The translations under genes and the position numbers were made by a program. The notes beneath the pieces are model-generated. The model saw nothing but the letters and a program-made list of their open reading frames with translations. It did not search any database and was not told where the DNA came from. 22,755 bases of DNA from Chara braunii (taxonomy: Eukaryota > Streptophyta > Charophyceae > Charales > Characeae). Every line of letters begins with the position of its first letter. The stretch's first letter is position 1. Of this stretch, positions 1 through 8,970 are shown piece after piece. The DNA lies in NCBI GenBank assembly GCA_003427395.1, contig BFEA01000682.1:164870-187624 (forward strand), written 5' to 3'.

Positions 1-93
1 AGCAGAATGCAGGAATCTCAGCAAGGCATTCATTCCAGCGGCAAATCCCAGAAATCAGCAGTGTTCTCAGTCTGTGTTTTTGGCGGGTCATTA

Positions 94-274
94 CATTTCA
101 CATGTGGCATTGTCACATAGTGATTGCTCCAAATAATAACATAGGCGCTCCTCATGCACCCAACAAGGTTAGACACTAGAGATGAATTAAATACAAGCTC
201 AGAAGCAGCTCGCATTGTTCTGGATCCAGGGGAATCAAGCAATTTTGTGTGCTGGCATAGGAGTATTGCAAGGA
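94..274. repeat. Direct repeat, copy 1 (about 180 bp)
   Basis: This segment recurs at 435-618 in the same orientation with roughly 90% identity by eye. Shared landmarks are ATGTGGCATTGTCACATA at the left, GGTTAGACACTAGAGATGAA in the middle and CAGGGGAATCAAGCAATTTT towards the right. The copies differ by point changes and by a short CCATAG insertion in copy 2. Neither copy encodes a recognisable protein. It is either a local segmental duplication or two members of a dispersed family; the sequence alone does not decide. Confidence 0.85.
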
Positions 275-434
275 GGTGGACCATTGTTGTAATATAAATT
301 TCCTTTTTGTATTTTATTGTCCCCTCTTGACACTCTGTTCTTTTAGCTTTTGCCTTGTGTGATGTCTATCCAACTTTCTTATGATTTCTGGAGTGAACCT
401 CTACTCCTTGATCCCAGAAGATTCCACGAATGAC

Positions 435-618
435 CATTCATATGTGGCATTGTCACATACCATAGTGATTGCACCAAATAATAACCTCAGCGCTCCTCAT
501 GCACCCATTAAGGTTAGACACTAGAGATGAATTGAATACAAGCTCAGAAGCAGCTCACATTGTTCTGGATGCAGGGGAATCAAGCAATTTTGTATGCTGG
601 CGTAGGAGTGGTGCAAGG
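435..618. repeat. Direct repeat, copy 2 (about 180 bp)
   Basis: Second copy of the segment at 94-274, separated from it by about 160 bp of unrelated AT-rich sequence. Both copies end at the same place (GCAAGG), which fits a defined unit rather than gradual decay of one long duplication. Confidence 0.85.
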
Positions 619-723
619 TTCTGATGCCGCCTCTGAATGGAAAGAACTTGATCTCAAGATTAGCCAGGTATATCATAACATTCTTTTCCCTTAACTTTGC
701 CATCATCTCGTCCACACCTTATT

Positions 724-724
<1 letters not shown>

Positions 725-792
<68 letters not shown>
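725..792. repeat. (CT)34 microsatellite
   Basis: An uninterrupted CT dinucleotide run of 68 bp. Open frames across it on either strand (poly-Leu/Ser on +, poly-Arg/Glu on -) are artefacts of the repeat. Confidence 0.98.
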
Positions 793-794
<2 letters not shown>

Positions 795-2051
795 GTCCTT
801 TGGGATGTCTGTGTCTGTGCATTTGCTGGGTCCCAGGCTCCGATAGTCGTGTGAACCAACGATTTGTACTTGTGGTATGAGAGGTTTATGATCTGCTTCG
901 GTCCATGCTGTATGACTGGAATATCTTCTTGGCGCCATCTTGCTGACGCTGCCCTGCTACTTTCATGGTCGTGTAGACCTTGCGGTCTTTTCTGCCTTGG
1001 TGCTCATCGTGCCTGGCTACCCACACTCGTCCCACGTGCCCCCCTACGCCTTGCTGTTGCTTGGCTTATTGCCTTGCTGCTGTGCTGATTTAACGTGTTG
1101 CGTACTGCTTGCCCTGCTACCTTGTTGCATTGCTGCTGAACGTGCTGCTCTGCTGCTCGCCATGTCGTTTGGCCCTGCTGCGTATCGTCTTGCTGCTCAT
1201 CATCGTTCCCTGCGACTTGCTGCATTGTTGCCTCACCTTTGCCATGCTGCTTGCGATGTTACCTGTCGTCCTTCCACCTACAACAGGGCAATATGGGGAT
1301 TCTATAGATTGTTGCTCCAGCCTCCTGATGAGTCGGTGCAAGTCCGACGAAACAGTCTGTCACTTCCCCCTATTTTGTTTCTTCCAATGTGTATCCTTCC
1401 TTAATATGTTGTCCGTTTGCCTACATCACAAGCAGTGCGCACCGTCTCTTTCCCCCTTCGTGGCACGGCTCTCTGTGACCGTGACGTGCCTCTTGTCCAT
1501 CCAGCCCTGCCACTGCCGACGCCCACCATGATCACATCATCCTCATCATGCATGCACTTACAGAGTTCAAATGAATGACATCTCAATCTTTCCTATCTAT
1601 CTTTGACAGTTCAGCACCTTGTTCCAGCTAGTTATGGCTCGCACTCGCTCTCCCTTTTCCAGGTATGCTTGCACTCTCACCCACTCTCTTTTTCCAGTGC
1701 TGGCACGTCTGGTAGTACTGGTGCTCAGCAGCATTTCAGCAAAAAGGTACCATGCAGAATGCCGAGCACCGGGAAGGAGGCCAGCTTACACTTTGTTGCC
1801 CGCCCTGGACTGCCTCCTCTGGGCTGAAATGAAGGATGAGATTTGTGTAGCTGAGCGGCTGACATGCAGGTGTAGTCAGATGTTGCCTGGACACAGTAGG
1901 CCCTCAATTCATCTGGAAACAATCTTTGAGCCCTTCAGTTTGTGTGTGATCTGTGGCCATGGTCGAGTTCTGGAGAAATCTTTGACCATTGATCCGCTTG
2001 GCCAGGTAGAGCCTGACTGTTGACGTACCTGGGTTAAACTATTCCTGACCT
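793..2051. other. Non-coding stretch with a GCT/CTG-rich core
   Basis: From about 940 to 1260 the + strand is strongly enriched in irregular GCT, CTG and CTTGCTG words, giving Leu/Ala/Cys-rich frames with no domain. No recognisable gene, RNA or transposon protein was found between 793 and 2051. It may be an old degenerate trinucleotide-rich repeat. Confidence 0.5.
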
Positions 2052-2146
2052 GGCCCTTCAGGACATCCGTTAAAATTGGAACGATACAGAGAAGATCAGC
2101 ATGGCCCGTGCACAAGGATGACACACATAAATTGTAATGACCTGAC
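2052..2146 (+). pseudogene. U6: U6 snRNA-derived pseudogene
   Basis: The segment follows the spliceosomal U6 snRNA from its 5' stem-loop to near its 3' end. Visible landmarks are the CCCTTCAGGACATCC 5' hairpin, TTAAAATTGGAACGATACAG, the ACAGAGA box (2085-2091), the AGC catalytic triad (2098-2100), GCATGGCCC and CAAGGATGACAC. U6 pairs with U4 and U2 and holds the catalytic metals in the spliceosome. Several positions differ from the usual sequence, the 3' part (after about 2125) is diverged, and no T-run terminator follows, although Pol III needs one. I also see no plant-type upstream element or TATA box at the proper spacing. A retrotransposed or decayed copy is therefore more likely than a working gene. 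A 7-bp direct repeat CCTGACC lies on both sides (2044-2050 and 2141-2147) and could be a short target-site duplication. Confidence 0.88.
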
Positions 2147-2410
2147 CAAACACGGACTGAGACCCAGCTGTATCTCTGAGTTCTTCTCATGGACTGAATG
2201 CCTTGCTGAGTTTCTCGCTTGCTATCTGTAAGTCTGTGTCTGTGCACTCTTGCTGGTCTGCATGGCTGTGTTATGTACCCGATTGAACTTCAATTCACAA
2301 CAAATTCACACGTTTCCATACGCGTATGCATTTGCAGAGTAGACTCGAAGGAGGCAAATCCACACAAAACTGGAGAGAAGATATGCACAGCGGAAGCTCA
2401 AACCACACAA

Positions 2411-2585
2411 GAATCACAACCGTGTTTACAACAAACACTGAACAACCAGAAACAAGTGTTCAACGAAGTATGCAGGAGTCCTCCTCCAATCAATCCACAG
2501 TACTTGTTCCAAGAATCACAACTGTTTACAACAAACACTGAACAACCAGAAACAAGTGTTCAATGAAGTATGCAGGAGTCTTCTT
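2411..2585. repeat. Tandem duplication, about 102-bp period
   Basis: Copy 1 starts at 2411 (GAATCACAACCGTGTTTACA). Copy 2 starts at 2513 with the same order of words, including ACAACAAACACTGAACAACC and GTATGCAGGAGTC, and breaks off near 2585 in a TTC/CTC run. The copies differ by a 2-bp indel and one transition. No coding function is recognised. Confidence 0.9.
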
Positions 2586-3168
2586 CTTCCTCCTCGACAC
2601 CTCATATCCCTCGCTATGGCTGCCGTAGCTGCAGTAACCCCACAGCTGTCACAGCGTGCCAATCTGAACCAGCAACCCTAATGATAACAGTGCCAGCTCA
2701 GCACCCGCACGGAAGTGCAGCGCTGGAAGTCCTGATGAGGAAGGAGACATCCTATCCAGCACTTCGAAGAAGACAAAGTTCGTCGAGAGGAGGAACAGCA
2801 GATATGGCTGCCAAGTGGAAGATGGCAGCACCCGAACCCAACAACACAGTCCTGTGGAGGCTGTCATGCAGAGCTGCGAAATAGCAGCAGTGCGATCTTC
2901 AACTTCGTTTCCCGACCCCAGCTATGGCTGGGCATTGAGGAAGAAGATGACCTCACCCGAGATAGAGCTGCAGCACTCCCACAACGAACGAGCAGAGTTT
3001 CCCCAGCCCACGAAAACGTGAAAAGACCCAAACCAAATTTCCAGCCCGCTACTTCTACCCTCTGCCTAGACATAGACGGACTCCAAAGGCAACAACCGAA
3101 TACTCATCTGCATTTAGCTGGAAACAGGGGGAAAAGGGGACCTAGACCTATGACAAGGGAAAAGGAAA
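2586..3168. other. Unassigned intergenic or intronic DNA
   Basis: The stretch contains repeated words such as GCTATGGCTG (around 2613, 2801 and 2921) and purine-rich runs (GGAAACAGGGGGAAAAGGGG near 3119-3138). Open frames of 70-100 codons exist on both strands, but none shows a domain or motif I recognise. The first PHYLLO exon seen here begins further right, so this could lie in an upstream intron of that gene. Confidence 0.35.
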
Positions 3169-3709
3169 AGGCCGAATGGCCTAAGGCTACCAAACAGAGA
3201 CTGCTAGTGATATACTCAGGGATCAAGTACCATAGGGCTCAACACAAGAAAACAAACTACAAAGCCAAACACTTAGTGTACAGCCCCACTGGGAAACTGC
3301 GATTTATTGCATCTGTCTGAGTGCTTGTCGGCTTGAGTGCGTGTGTGTGTGACCCACAAGGGCATTTGTCGTTCATTGGGCCCGAAGGGCCGGTACTTAC
3401 CAGTGGCCGTGACATTGAGGATTGCATCAGAGAAAACACTCAAGTGGCGGGGAAAGAGGCCCGCGACACTTGAAGCAGCGGGAAACACTCAAGTAGCAGG
3501 TAGGCCGGTACGACACCAGTTAGAGGTAGATGTGCCGGGTACTCGAGGCTGAGCAGAAGAAGACAAAAGTTAGCATTTTTAGAGGCCCAGTAGTAGTAGG
3601 CTAGGTCTAGGTGGGTACCAGTCCAACCAGTCTGAGTCTAGGGCCTGTACGGGCAATATTTCCCTCCAAAAGGGATGAGGTACCGGTTGCTTGGAAGGCC
3701 GAGTGGCCT
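3169..3709. repeat. Hairpin-rich segment
   Basis: Four short perfect inverted repeats occur in 540 bp: AGGCC-GAAT-GGCCT (3169-3182), GGCCC-GAA-GGGCC (3379-3391), TCCCT-CCAAA-AGGGA (3661-3675) and AGGCC-GAGT-GGCCT (3696-3709). The first and last also resemble each other in flanking sequence, so they may be diverged copies of one small unit. A repeated ACACTCAAGT word is seen at about 3438 and 3486. No protein is recognised. Confidence 0.6.
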
Positions 3710-3888
3710 GAAAGTCACCACCCAAGAGGCAAGTAGGCCACTATATCTCCAGGCTGAGCGAAGAGATCAGCCTCATTGTTGGTGTGCAAGTTTGGCGACA
3801 CACTGGTTGGAGCGCTGGCTGGAGCAGTGCTAGCAAGGAGCAGCGGTGCTGGGGAGGAGCAAGGACAGGAGGAGGAAGAAGACCAGGA

Positions 3889-4200
3889 CTAAGAGGGAGG
3901 AGCTCCAGAGGTACTTATGGTGGATGCCATCTTCTTCACCTTGGTGGGCGCTGCAGCAGGAAGGCCCCAGCTGGGGTTGAGCGACACCAAGAAGCTTTGA
4001 GGCAGAGTCGGGCATGGCGGCCTGGCTAGAGCAGCGATAGCTGCTTTGTGTTGTCCTTTGGACATCAGGGCAAGGCTCGAGTATGCCGCCATAGCCTCGG
4101 CATTGTACGAAGGAAGAGGAAAAGTGGCCATGGCTATGGTGGACCTCATGTGATACCTGCAGTAGAAGAGGGATTCGGACATTGATTCTGGTTCAGCCAT
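3889..4200 (-). CDS. Hypothetical ORF, 103 codons, unrecognised
   Basis: An ATG-initiated frame of 103 codons on the minus strand, Ala/Ser/Pro-rich, with mixed composition rather than simple repeat. In the same frame the sequence continues for about 55 more sense codons after its stop, to roughly 3720, and ends in a segment with balanced composition (NEADLFAQPGDIVAYLPLGW). A longer, broken coding exon is therefore conceivable. I recognise no domain, signal peptide or membrane segment. No neighbour supports it, and it may be chance. Confidence 0.15.
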   Translation of the reverse strand: MAEPESMSESLFYCRYHMRSTIAMATFPLPSYNAEAMAAYSSLALMSKGQHKAAIAALARPPCPTLPQSFLVSLNPSWGLPAAAPTKVKKMASTISTSGAPPS

Positions 4201-4302
4201 TCAACATTATTCTATCTTGTGTGAGTAAGAGAGGAAGAGATAAGGAGGAGAGTGGTTGGCGAAGAAGAAGAGCATTATCATTTGTCTATCCTGGTGTACA
4301 TC

Positions 4303-4532
4303 TTCTTTCTTCTTCTTCCTTCTCCTTCCTTCTCCTTCCTTCTCCTTCCTTCTCCTCCCTTCTCCTCCCTTCTCCTCCCCCTCCTTCCCCTCCTTCCCCT
4401 CCTCCCCCTCCTCTTCTTCTTCTCCTCCTCCTCCTCCTCCCCTCCTCCTTCTTCTTCTTCTTCTTCTTCTTCTTCTTCTTCTTCTTCTTCTTCTTCTCCT
4501 CTCCTCCTCCTCCTCCTCCTCTTCCTTCGACC
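4303..4532. repeat. Polypyrimidine tract (CTTCCTTCTC / CTC / TTC)
   Basis: About 230 bp of the + strand are almost pure pyrimidine. The order is TTCTTC, then CTTCCTTCTC units, then CTCCTTCCC units, CTC units, and finally a run of about 17 TTC followed by CTC. The minus strand is pure purine. Long frames here (poly-Ser/Leu/Pro or poly-Arg/Glu) are artefacts of the repeat. It lies about 300 bp upstream of the PHYLLO exon at 4835. Confidence 0.95.
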
Positions 4533-4834
4533 TGGGAGCTATGTGCCCCAAAGCTACTCACATCAGGACCTTCTGGATTTGCAGCTATTACCCTACAGCA
4601 TGATCTTTGACCCCAGAACTTTGTCTTGGCCGAAAGCTAAACCCCAAAGACTGTTGCATTCCTGGTTTGGACCGTGGATTCTCACAAATTGATTTGAGTA
4701 CTGGTCATGAGCCCTGTTCATCGAGAGCTTCAGAATCAGAAGGAAGGTATTCACAAGCATGTGGCATGTGGTATCCATGTTTTGTGTCTTATTGACTGTC
4801 TATATGTACAAGTTTCAAGCTTTGCTTGCCCCAG

Positions 4835-4917
4835 TGAGACCCTTGGAAGACAGTGTGAATGTGAATGAGCTGTGGGCGCGGATGATCATTGAAGAATGTG
4901 TCCGTTTGGGGATTACG
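4835..4917 (+). CDS. PHYLLO: PHYLLO/MenD exon (start of the MenD module)
   Basis: This is the N-terminal edge of the MenD domain (SEPHCHC synthase). MenD is a thiamine-diphosphate enzyme that joins isochorismate and 2-oxoglutarate in phylloquinone synthesis; in plants the PHYLLO protein is plastid-targeted. The exon encodes VNVNELWARMIIEECVRLGIT, which matches the conserved helix before the 'SPGSRSTPL' loop. The 3' boundary is firm: codon ACG ends at 4917 and is followed by GTAAGA. Joining it to 10975 restores the conserved order [15 protein letters not shown] in frame. The 5' boundary is less sure. I chose the acceptor CCCCAG (ending 4834), which has a pyrimidine stretch and a TTGAC branch-point-like word upstream. 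No start codon belongs here, so earlier exons lie upstream, as expected if MenD is fused behind a MenF module in PHYLLO. That fusion is inferred, not seen. Confidence 0.85.
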
Positions 4918-4999
4918 GTAAGACCAATGATTCTTTCTTGCACCTCTGCAGTTCGCCACTGTTTGCACAGTCCTCCCAGTGCCATAAATTACGAGTTTC

Positions 5000-5500
5000 A
5001 TCGGTGATGTTCGTGAAATTGTGGAAGTTCATTTTGCCGAGGATTTTGTTGTTTCAGTGGTTTCGTCGTTTAGTTAAAGAGAAGCCATCATTGGGCTTCG
5101 TCTATGTGTTTCTGTGTCAGGTTAGATTTAGCAGAGACAAGACGTGCCAACATGGCTCTGCACGTGTTAATCGGGGGGTCTTGTTTGATCAAAGAACAGC
5201 CGGCGAAGTGGAAGCAAGTCAGTGGGTGATACAAAAATTTGTTCGAGCGAGGGAGCTTTTCAATTGTGTCACTGAGGACAAAAGTGAAATACTGAGTTGC
5301 CTTGTAGTGCATATCAGATGCAAAAGGGACTGTTGTGAAGAAGGATGCTGATGGGCAGTGGTGCAGAAGCATCGAACTTGCCGCTGAAAACAAAGCAAGG
5401 ACGGGTCAGGCAGGGTGTATAGTGGTGGGTTGCCTGGTGTGTGATGGTGCCGGTGCATGGTTTATCCGCCACAGATAATTGCAGTGAAGCCTTGTTTATA
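5000..5500. other. Intronic DNA with weak coding-like frames
   Basis: The + strand has open frames around 5170-5460 with balanced composition (for example a frame ending CEEGC near 5350, and a neighbouring frame containing KKDADGQWCRSIELA from about 5335). They are shifted relative to each other and match no family I recognise. A decayed gene fragment is possible; chance is equally likely. Confidence 0.2.
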
Positions 5501-5588
5501 TTCACACACACAAATGGTTAGGCAAACACATCAAATGCAAAACACCCAAGATGTGTGAGAGAGAGAATGATAGCAAGACGGTGAGGAG

Positions 5589-5592
<4 letters not shown>

Positions 5593-5669
<77 letters not shown>

Positions 5670-5683
5670 NCACACACACACAC
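5593..5683. repeat. (CA)n microsatellite with an unresolved base
   Basis: About 90 bp of CA repeat, interrupted at 5670 by an N that disturbs the phase. The N probably marks a length ambiguity or a small assembly join. Poly-Thr/His and poly-Val/Cys frames here are artefacts. Confidence 0.97.
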
Positions 5684-6079
5684 GACGTATGCTTTTAAGG
5701 GCCATCCTCCTAGTGTCATGGCCAAAGGCTGGACGACATATGTGTGTGGCCAACAGCGCCGGCTACCCACTCATGTTACACGGCTCTCAAATTGGTTTTG
5801 TTGTATGGTGCGTTGGGCCATTGCTCACCCATTGCTGAATGCACACTCGGCATACAGAGCCTCCACCCGACCACATGCAGCAGACCATCAGCCCTCCACA
5901 CAGCACGACACAGCAGGTCTTCCCCCTCCCCTTACTCCTGCTGAACTGGCAAACACCAATGTGGATACGCCAGCCCAGCCAGAGAATGGTCCAACAGCTA
6001 CAAGTAATGTATACGCTGCTGAGGTTGCTGTAGGCGATGAAGGCCAGCATCCTACCAATGCGGCTATTGTTCCGAAATG

Positions 6080-6400
6080 CTGCCTCCCTCATCACTGTCG
6101 CCATCATCACCACCGCCACCACCTCCTCCACCACCACCATTACCACTACCACCTCCTCCCCCACCACCGCCGCCACCACCACCACCGGGATCCCCACCAC
6201 CATTTCCACCGGCATCCCTGCCACCATCATCATCCCCGCCGAGATCTTCTTTTACATCATCCTCCCAGCCATCATACCCATCCTCTACTGCTGTGTCTTC
6301 GTCCCCTTCTTGTGCTTCTTCTTCCTCCTCTTCCTTCTCTTCCTCCTCTTCTCTACCCTCTTCGTCATCTCCCCCCTCCTCCGCTTACCTTTCCTGATAT
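6080..6400. repeat. CCA/CAC and TCC/TCT low-complexity block
   Basis: First a degenerate CAC/CCA trinucleotide region (about 6093-6240), then a TCT/TCC-rich region (about 6300-6400). On the minus strand one reading is Gly-rich then Glu/Asp-rich, and near 6481-6663 a minus frame starts MMTKCRKTSR and is Ala/Glu/Pro-rich. This could be the disordered acidic/glycine region of an old gene or transposase, but no folded domain is visible. Confidence 0.6.
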
Positions 6401-7411
6401 CATCTTCGTTATCAGCACATTCCTGGTCAGATCAGCTTTCGCGGCGACCCTTTCATCCAAGGCATCTACTGTTTCATCATCTATTCGAGGTCTGCTGGAG
6501 GCGAGAGAAGTTGGTGCGCTGCTGGACCCTCCTCCGGAGTAGGGTTACAGGGTTGTGGCGCCGCAGCCATAGCTGCAGCTTCTTCCTCAGAGGTCATCTT
6601 GTCAGGAGTGGTGGCGCTGCTGCAGACTTCCACCCGGGAAGTCTTCCGACACTTCGTCATCATGAGATACTATGGCACTGGTCTTCTTCTTCATCCTCTG
6701 AGTGGCGCTTGGCCTCAGAGGCCTGTTTCAGGGTGGCACTTCCCTCTGGAGGCTGTACATGGGTGGCACTTGATGTTTCAGGGACTCAGGGGTGGTGATA
6801 GCGGTTCATCAGGGTTGGGGAGTGAAGCGCTGCTCATTTCTGAACAGCGCACCATAGTACTGGGGTTATTCTGACAATTCGAGACTCTGAGTTAATAAGC
6901 AGTGTTGATATTGTGTCCAAACTATCATCGTTTCATTGTTTCTTGGATGTGATCTACTCGGCTTTTCGTTTATGACTGGTTGTGAGGATTGAGTGGAGTG
7001 AATTGCACTTTCAGTGTACCCTGTCATATCGCATGGTCAAGTCTTCCGCTGTGTTTATCTCCCTGTGCGGTGTGATACTCCTATCCTCTCCCCTTCCTTC
7101 TGTGTATGTATGGGCATACCTGGGAGTCTATGTGAGTGAGTGTTGGTCTTCAGACAATTGACAACCAGAATCATAACACATGAATGGCTGGACGCTGCCT
7201 CTTGATTTATACTTCTGTTGGTCGCTGGTCTGCCCCTTTTCCACCAGCCCATGGTGCTCACAGTCCCACATGGTACATGCTGACTGGGCAAAGTGAGACT
7301 GGGACCGGGTACCGCTGACTAAGCAAAGTTGGACTACCCACTTGCCCACTTGCCTCAACGTGAGCAACACTCGAAAGTCCACTTCCAGACCTTCCGGAAG
7401 TCTGTGGACTT
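6400..7411. other. Intronic DNA without a recognised gene
   Basis: No conserved protein, RNA or transposon feature was found. A small imperfect direct repeat is visible at about 7279 and 7313 (GCTGACTGGGCAAAG and GCTGACTAAGCAAAG, 34 bp apart). GTGGCACTT occurs at two places near 6733 and 6763. Confidence 0.4.
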
Positions 7412-7504
7412 GGCCTTTCGGAGTTGTAGCAGCTATGACCTTGACCTTTCCGGACTGTAGCAGCTACGACCTTGACCTTTCAGAGTTGCAACTGCTATGA
7501 CCTC
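7412..7504. repeat. Tandem repeat, 3 x 31 bp
   Basis: Three consecutive 31-bp units begin at 7412, 7443 and 7474. All follow the pattern G(G/A)CCTTTC...AGTTG...GCTATGACCT with a few substitutions. A near-palindrome containing TTCCGGAA lies just before them (7388-7404). The array is non-coding. Confidence 0.9.
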
Positions 7505-7700
7505 TACACAGCTATGATCCCTACTTGACAGACCTACGGTTCAAGACCCGGCACCTACACAGACCTATGACAGGCAACAGTCAGCTATCGAAACACAGGT
7601 CACGGGTTCAAAACACACAAGGGTCGACTTGATACTGTACACGGGTGAGGTAAGGTCTAGGGATCGAGCCCTGGGATCTGCATCTGTTACTGAAAGGTGA

Positions 7701-7880
7701 AAACCGTTTCAGATCCTTTGGGCCATCTGGAAAAGGAGATGGGCAATAACTTTCAAAGATCTCAGCAATAACCCTGAGAATCCCCTCAACATCATCAAGC
7801 AGATCCTCGAAACTGAGATTGACGCCCTCTGGAACAAAACAAAGGAACTGCTTCAAGAACTACCAGATTAAAAAAAAAAC
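7701..7880 (+). pseudogene. LINE ORF2 C-terminal fragment, truncated
   Basis: The frame is open from 7701 to a TAA at 7869-7871 and encodes about 56 residues starting QILWAIWKRRWAITF. It continues into an amphipathic segment (NIIKQILETEIDALWNKTKE) and is followed at once by a run of nine A. The LWxIWKxR motif followed by an 'I..E...LW..' helix is the usual extreme C-terminus of plant L1-clade ORF2 proteins; the large LINE in this window has TLWSIWKERCCRTI at the same place. This copy is on the opposite strand from the large LINE and clearly diverged in sequence, so it is a separate 5'-truncated insertion. No RT or endonuclease portion is present: an in-frame TGA lies at 7698-7700 and nothing LINE-like is seen upstream. 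Confidence 0.6.
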
Positions 7881-8600
7881 AGAGATTATAAACAAATTCA
7901 GTTTAATTCACTACTTTGGAGCTAACACTGGAACTCTAGGTTCAATTGCTGGTGGCAGGCTACCGTCTTGCCCCGAATACAACACCAGTCATTATCGCTG
8001 TATTTGGATGGGTAGTTACCCCGAATGCAGCCATAATGGCTGGGTACTGTATCCGGGTGAAGACGGTAGTTCTCAAAGAATGGCTTGTCATACCAGGACG
8101 AAACAACGAGAATCTGATTACCTTCCCAGTGGCAACTCGGATCTCACCGTTAGATCATTCCAGCACTGAACCAACAGAGAAGAGGCAGCAATCCAAACCC
8201 AAAAGAAAGGTAGCAAGCTGAACCTGCAATAATAGAGAAGAACTGCTATGGAGCCCATAACTGGATACACCCCGACCTTGCCCCACCGGCCCCAGATTTC
8301 TCACTCTCCCAGCACCGTGTTGTGTCTACCCAGCTGGTCTATGTTGCCTAATTTATTCGCTAAAATCATAAACCCTACTCAAGTACTATCCCCGTGTTTT
8401 GATCCAAAACCGCAATAGGTAGCTGGGTTAATGTAGAATGATGCCCGGTCACCCGACATCTTCACTCCCACACAACCAAGGACTCGAGCTAATAGGATAG
8501 GACGAAGGCTGCCTAATGTTTAGGGATTTTACAGTCTGCCAAGGTTGGTTACAGTCCACGGTCATTCTGGGCTTGAGGGTAGTGCGAGGATCTGGGTCCT
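7881..8600. other. Intronic DNA without a recognised gene
   Basis: Open frames of up to about 116 codons on + (7819-8221) show no domain. Box-B-like words (GGTTCAAGACC near 7543, GGTTCAAAAC near 7608) occur just upstream, but with no box A or cloverleaf partner. Nothing further can be supported. Confidence 0.4.
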
Positions 8601-8970
8601 CGGCAGGCCTAAGGGGCCGTGTTGCAGATGTGCCCGCCCTAAGTGAAGGCGGGCCTAACAAATCACAAGAGGCCCTCGGCTGTCAATTTCGTATTTGGGG
8701 TCCAGGCAGTTGTGACATACCAGTTGGTTGAGGGAAACACAGGCCAAGCAGCAAAGACATTCCACGGCCTTCCAGGCCTTTCCGAAAATGTAGGCCCTGG
8801 GCAAGAATCGCAGCCTCATACACAAACAGTTGGGAGGCCCAACCGAACGGAGGCCCAGCAGCTGTATCGGAGGCACAGCCTCCTGGGGCCTACCGGAAGC
8901 TTCTGGGCAGAGGCCCGGGCCAGCGAGGCCGCCAATCGAGGCAGGCTCTTTCCATATAGGAAAGAGCTCG
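8600..8970. repeat. GC-rich block with perfect hairpins
   Basis: Inverted repeats include GCCCGCC/GGCGGGC with a 9-nt loop (8632-8654), GGAGGC-ACA-GCCTCC (8869-8883) and GCTCTTTCC-ATATA-GGAAAGAGC (8945-8967). The last is further enclosed by GCAG/CTGC. The word content (AGGCC, GGCCTAC, GGAAGCTTC) resembles the hairpin array at 21.9-22.1 kb. These may be members of one family of hairpin-bearing elements, but I cannot align them end to end. Confidence 0.55.

Noticed and set aside
624-938. Open frames on both strands across the CT repeat
   Set aside because: Their length comes from the stop-free dinucleotide repeat; flanking residues show no domain.
4182-4692. Four overlapping long frames, Ser/Leu-rich on + and Arg/Glu-rich on -
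   Set aside because: They are readings of the same polypyrimidine tract in different frames, with no conserved part.
5502-5838. His/Thr and Val/Cys repeat proteins across the CA tract
   Set aside because: Microsatellite artefacts, also interrupted by an N.
6037-6798. 253-codon + frame, Thr/Ile-rich then Phe/Leu-rich, resembling a secreted or membrane protein
   Set aside because: The hydrophobic and Thr-rich parts come from CCA/ATC and TCT/TTC low-complexity DNA; no real domain.
7412-7504. CRISPR-like array of three 31-bp repeats
   Set aside because: The units are directly adjacent with no spacers and are imperfect; the context is a plant-type intron.
7540-7620. tRNA gene or tRNA-derived SINE suggested by GGTTCAAGACC and GGTTCAAAAC
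   Set aside because: No matching box A, acceptor stem or cloverleaf could be drawn around either word.
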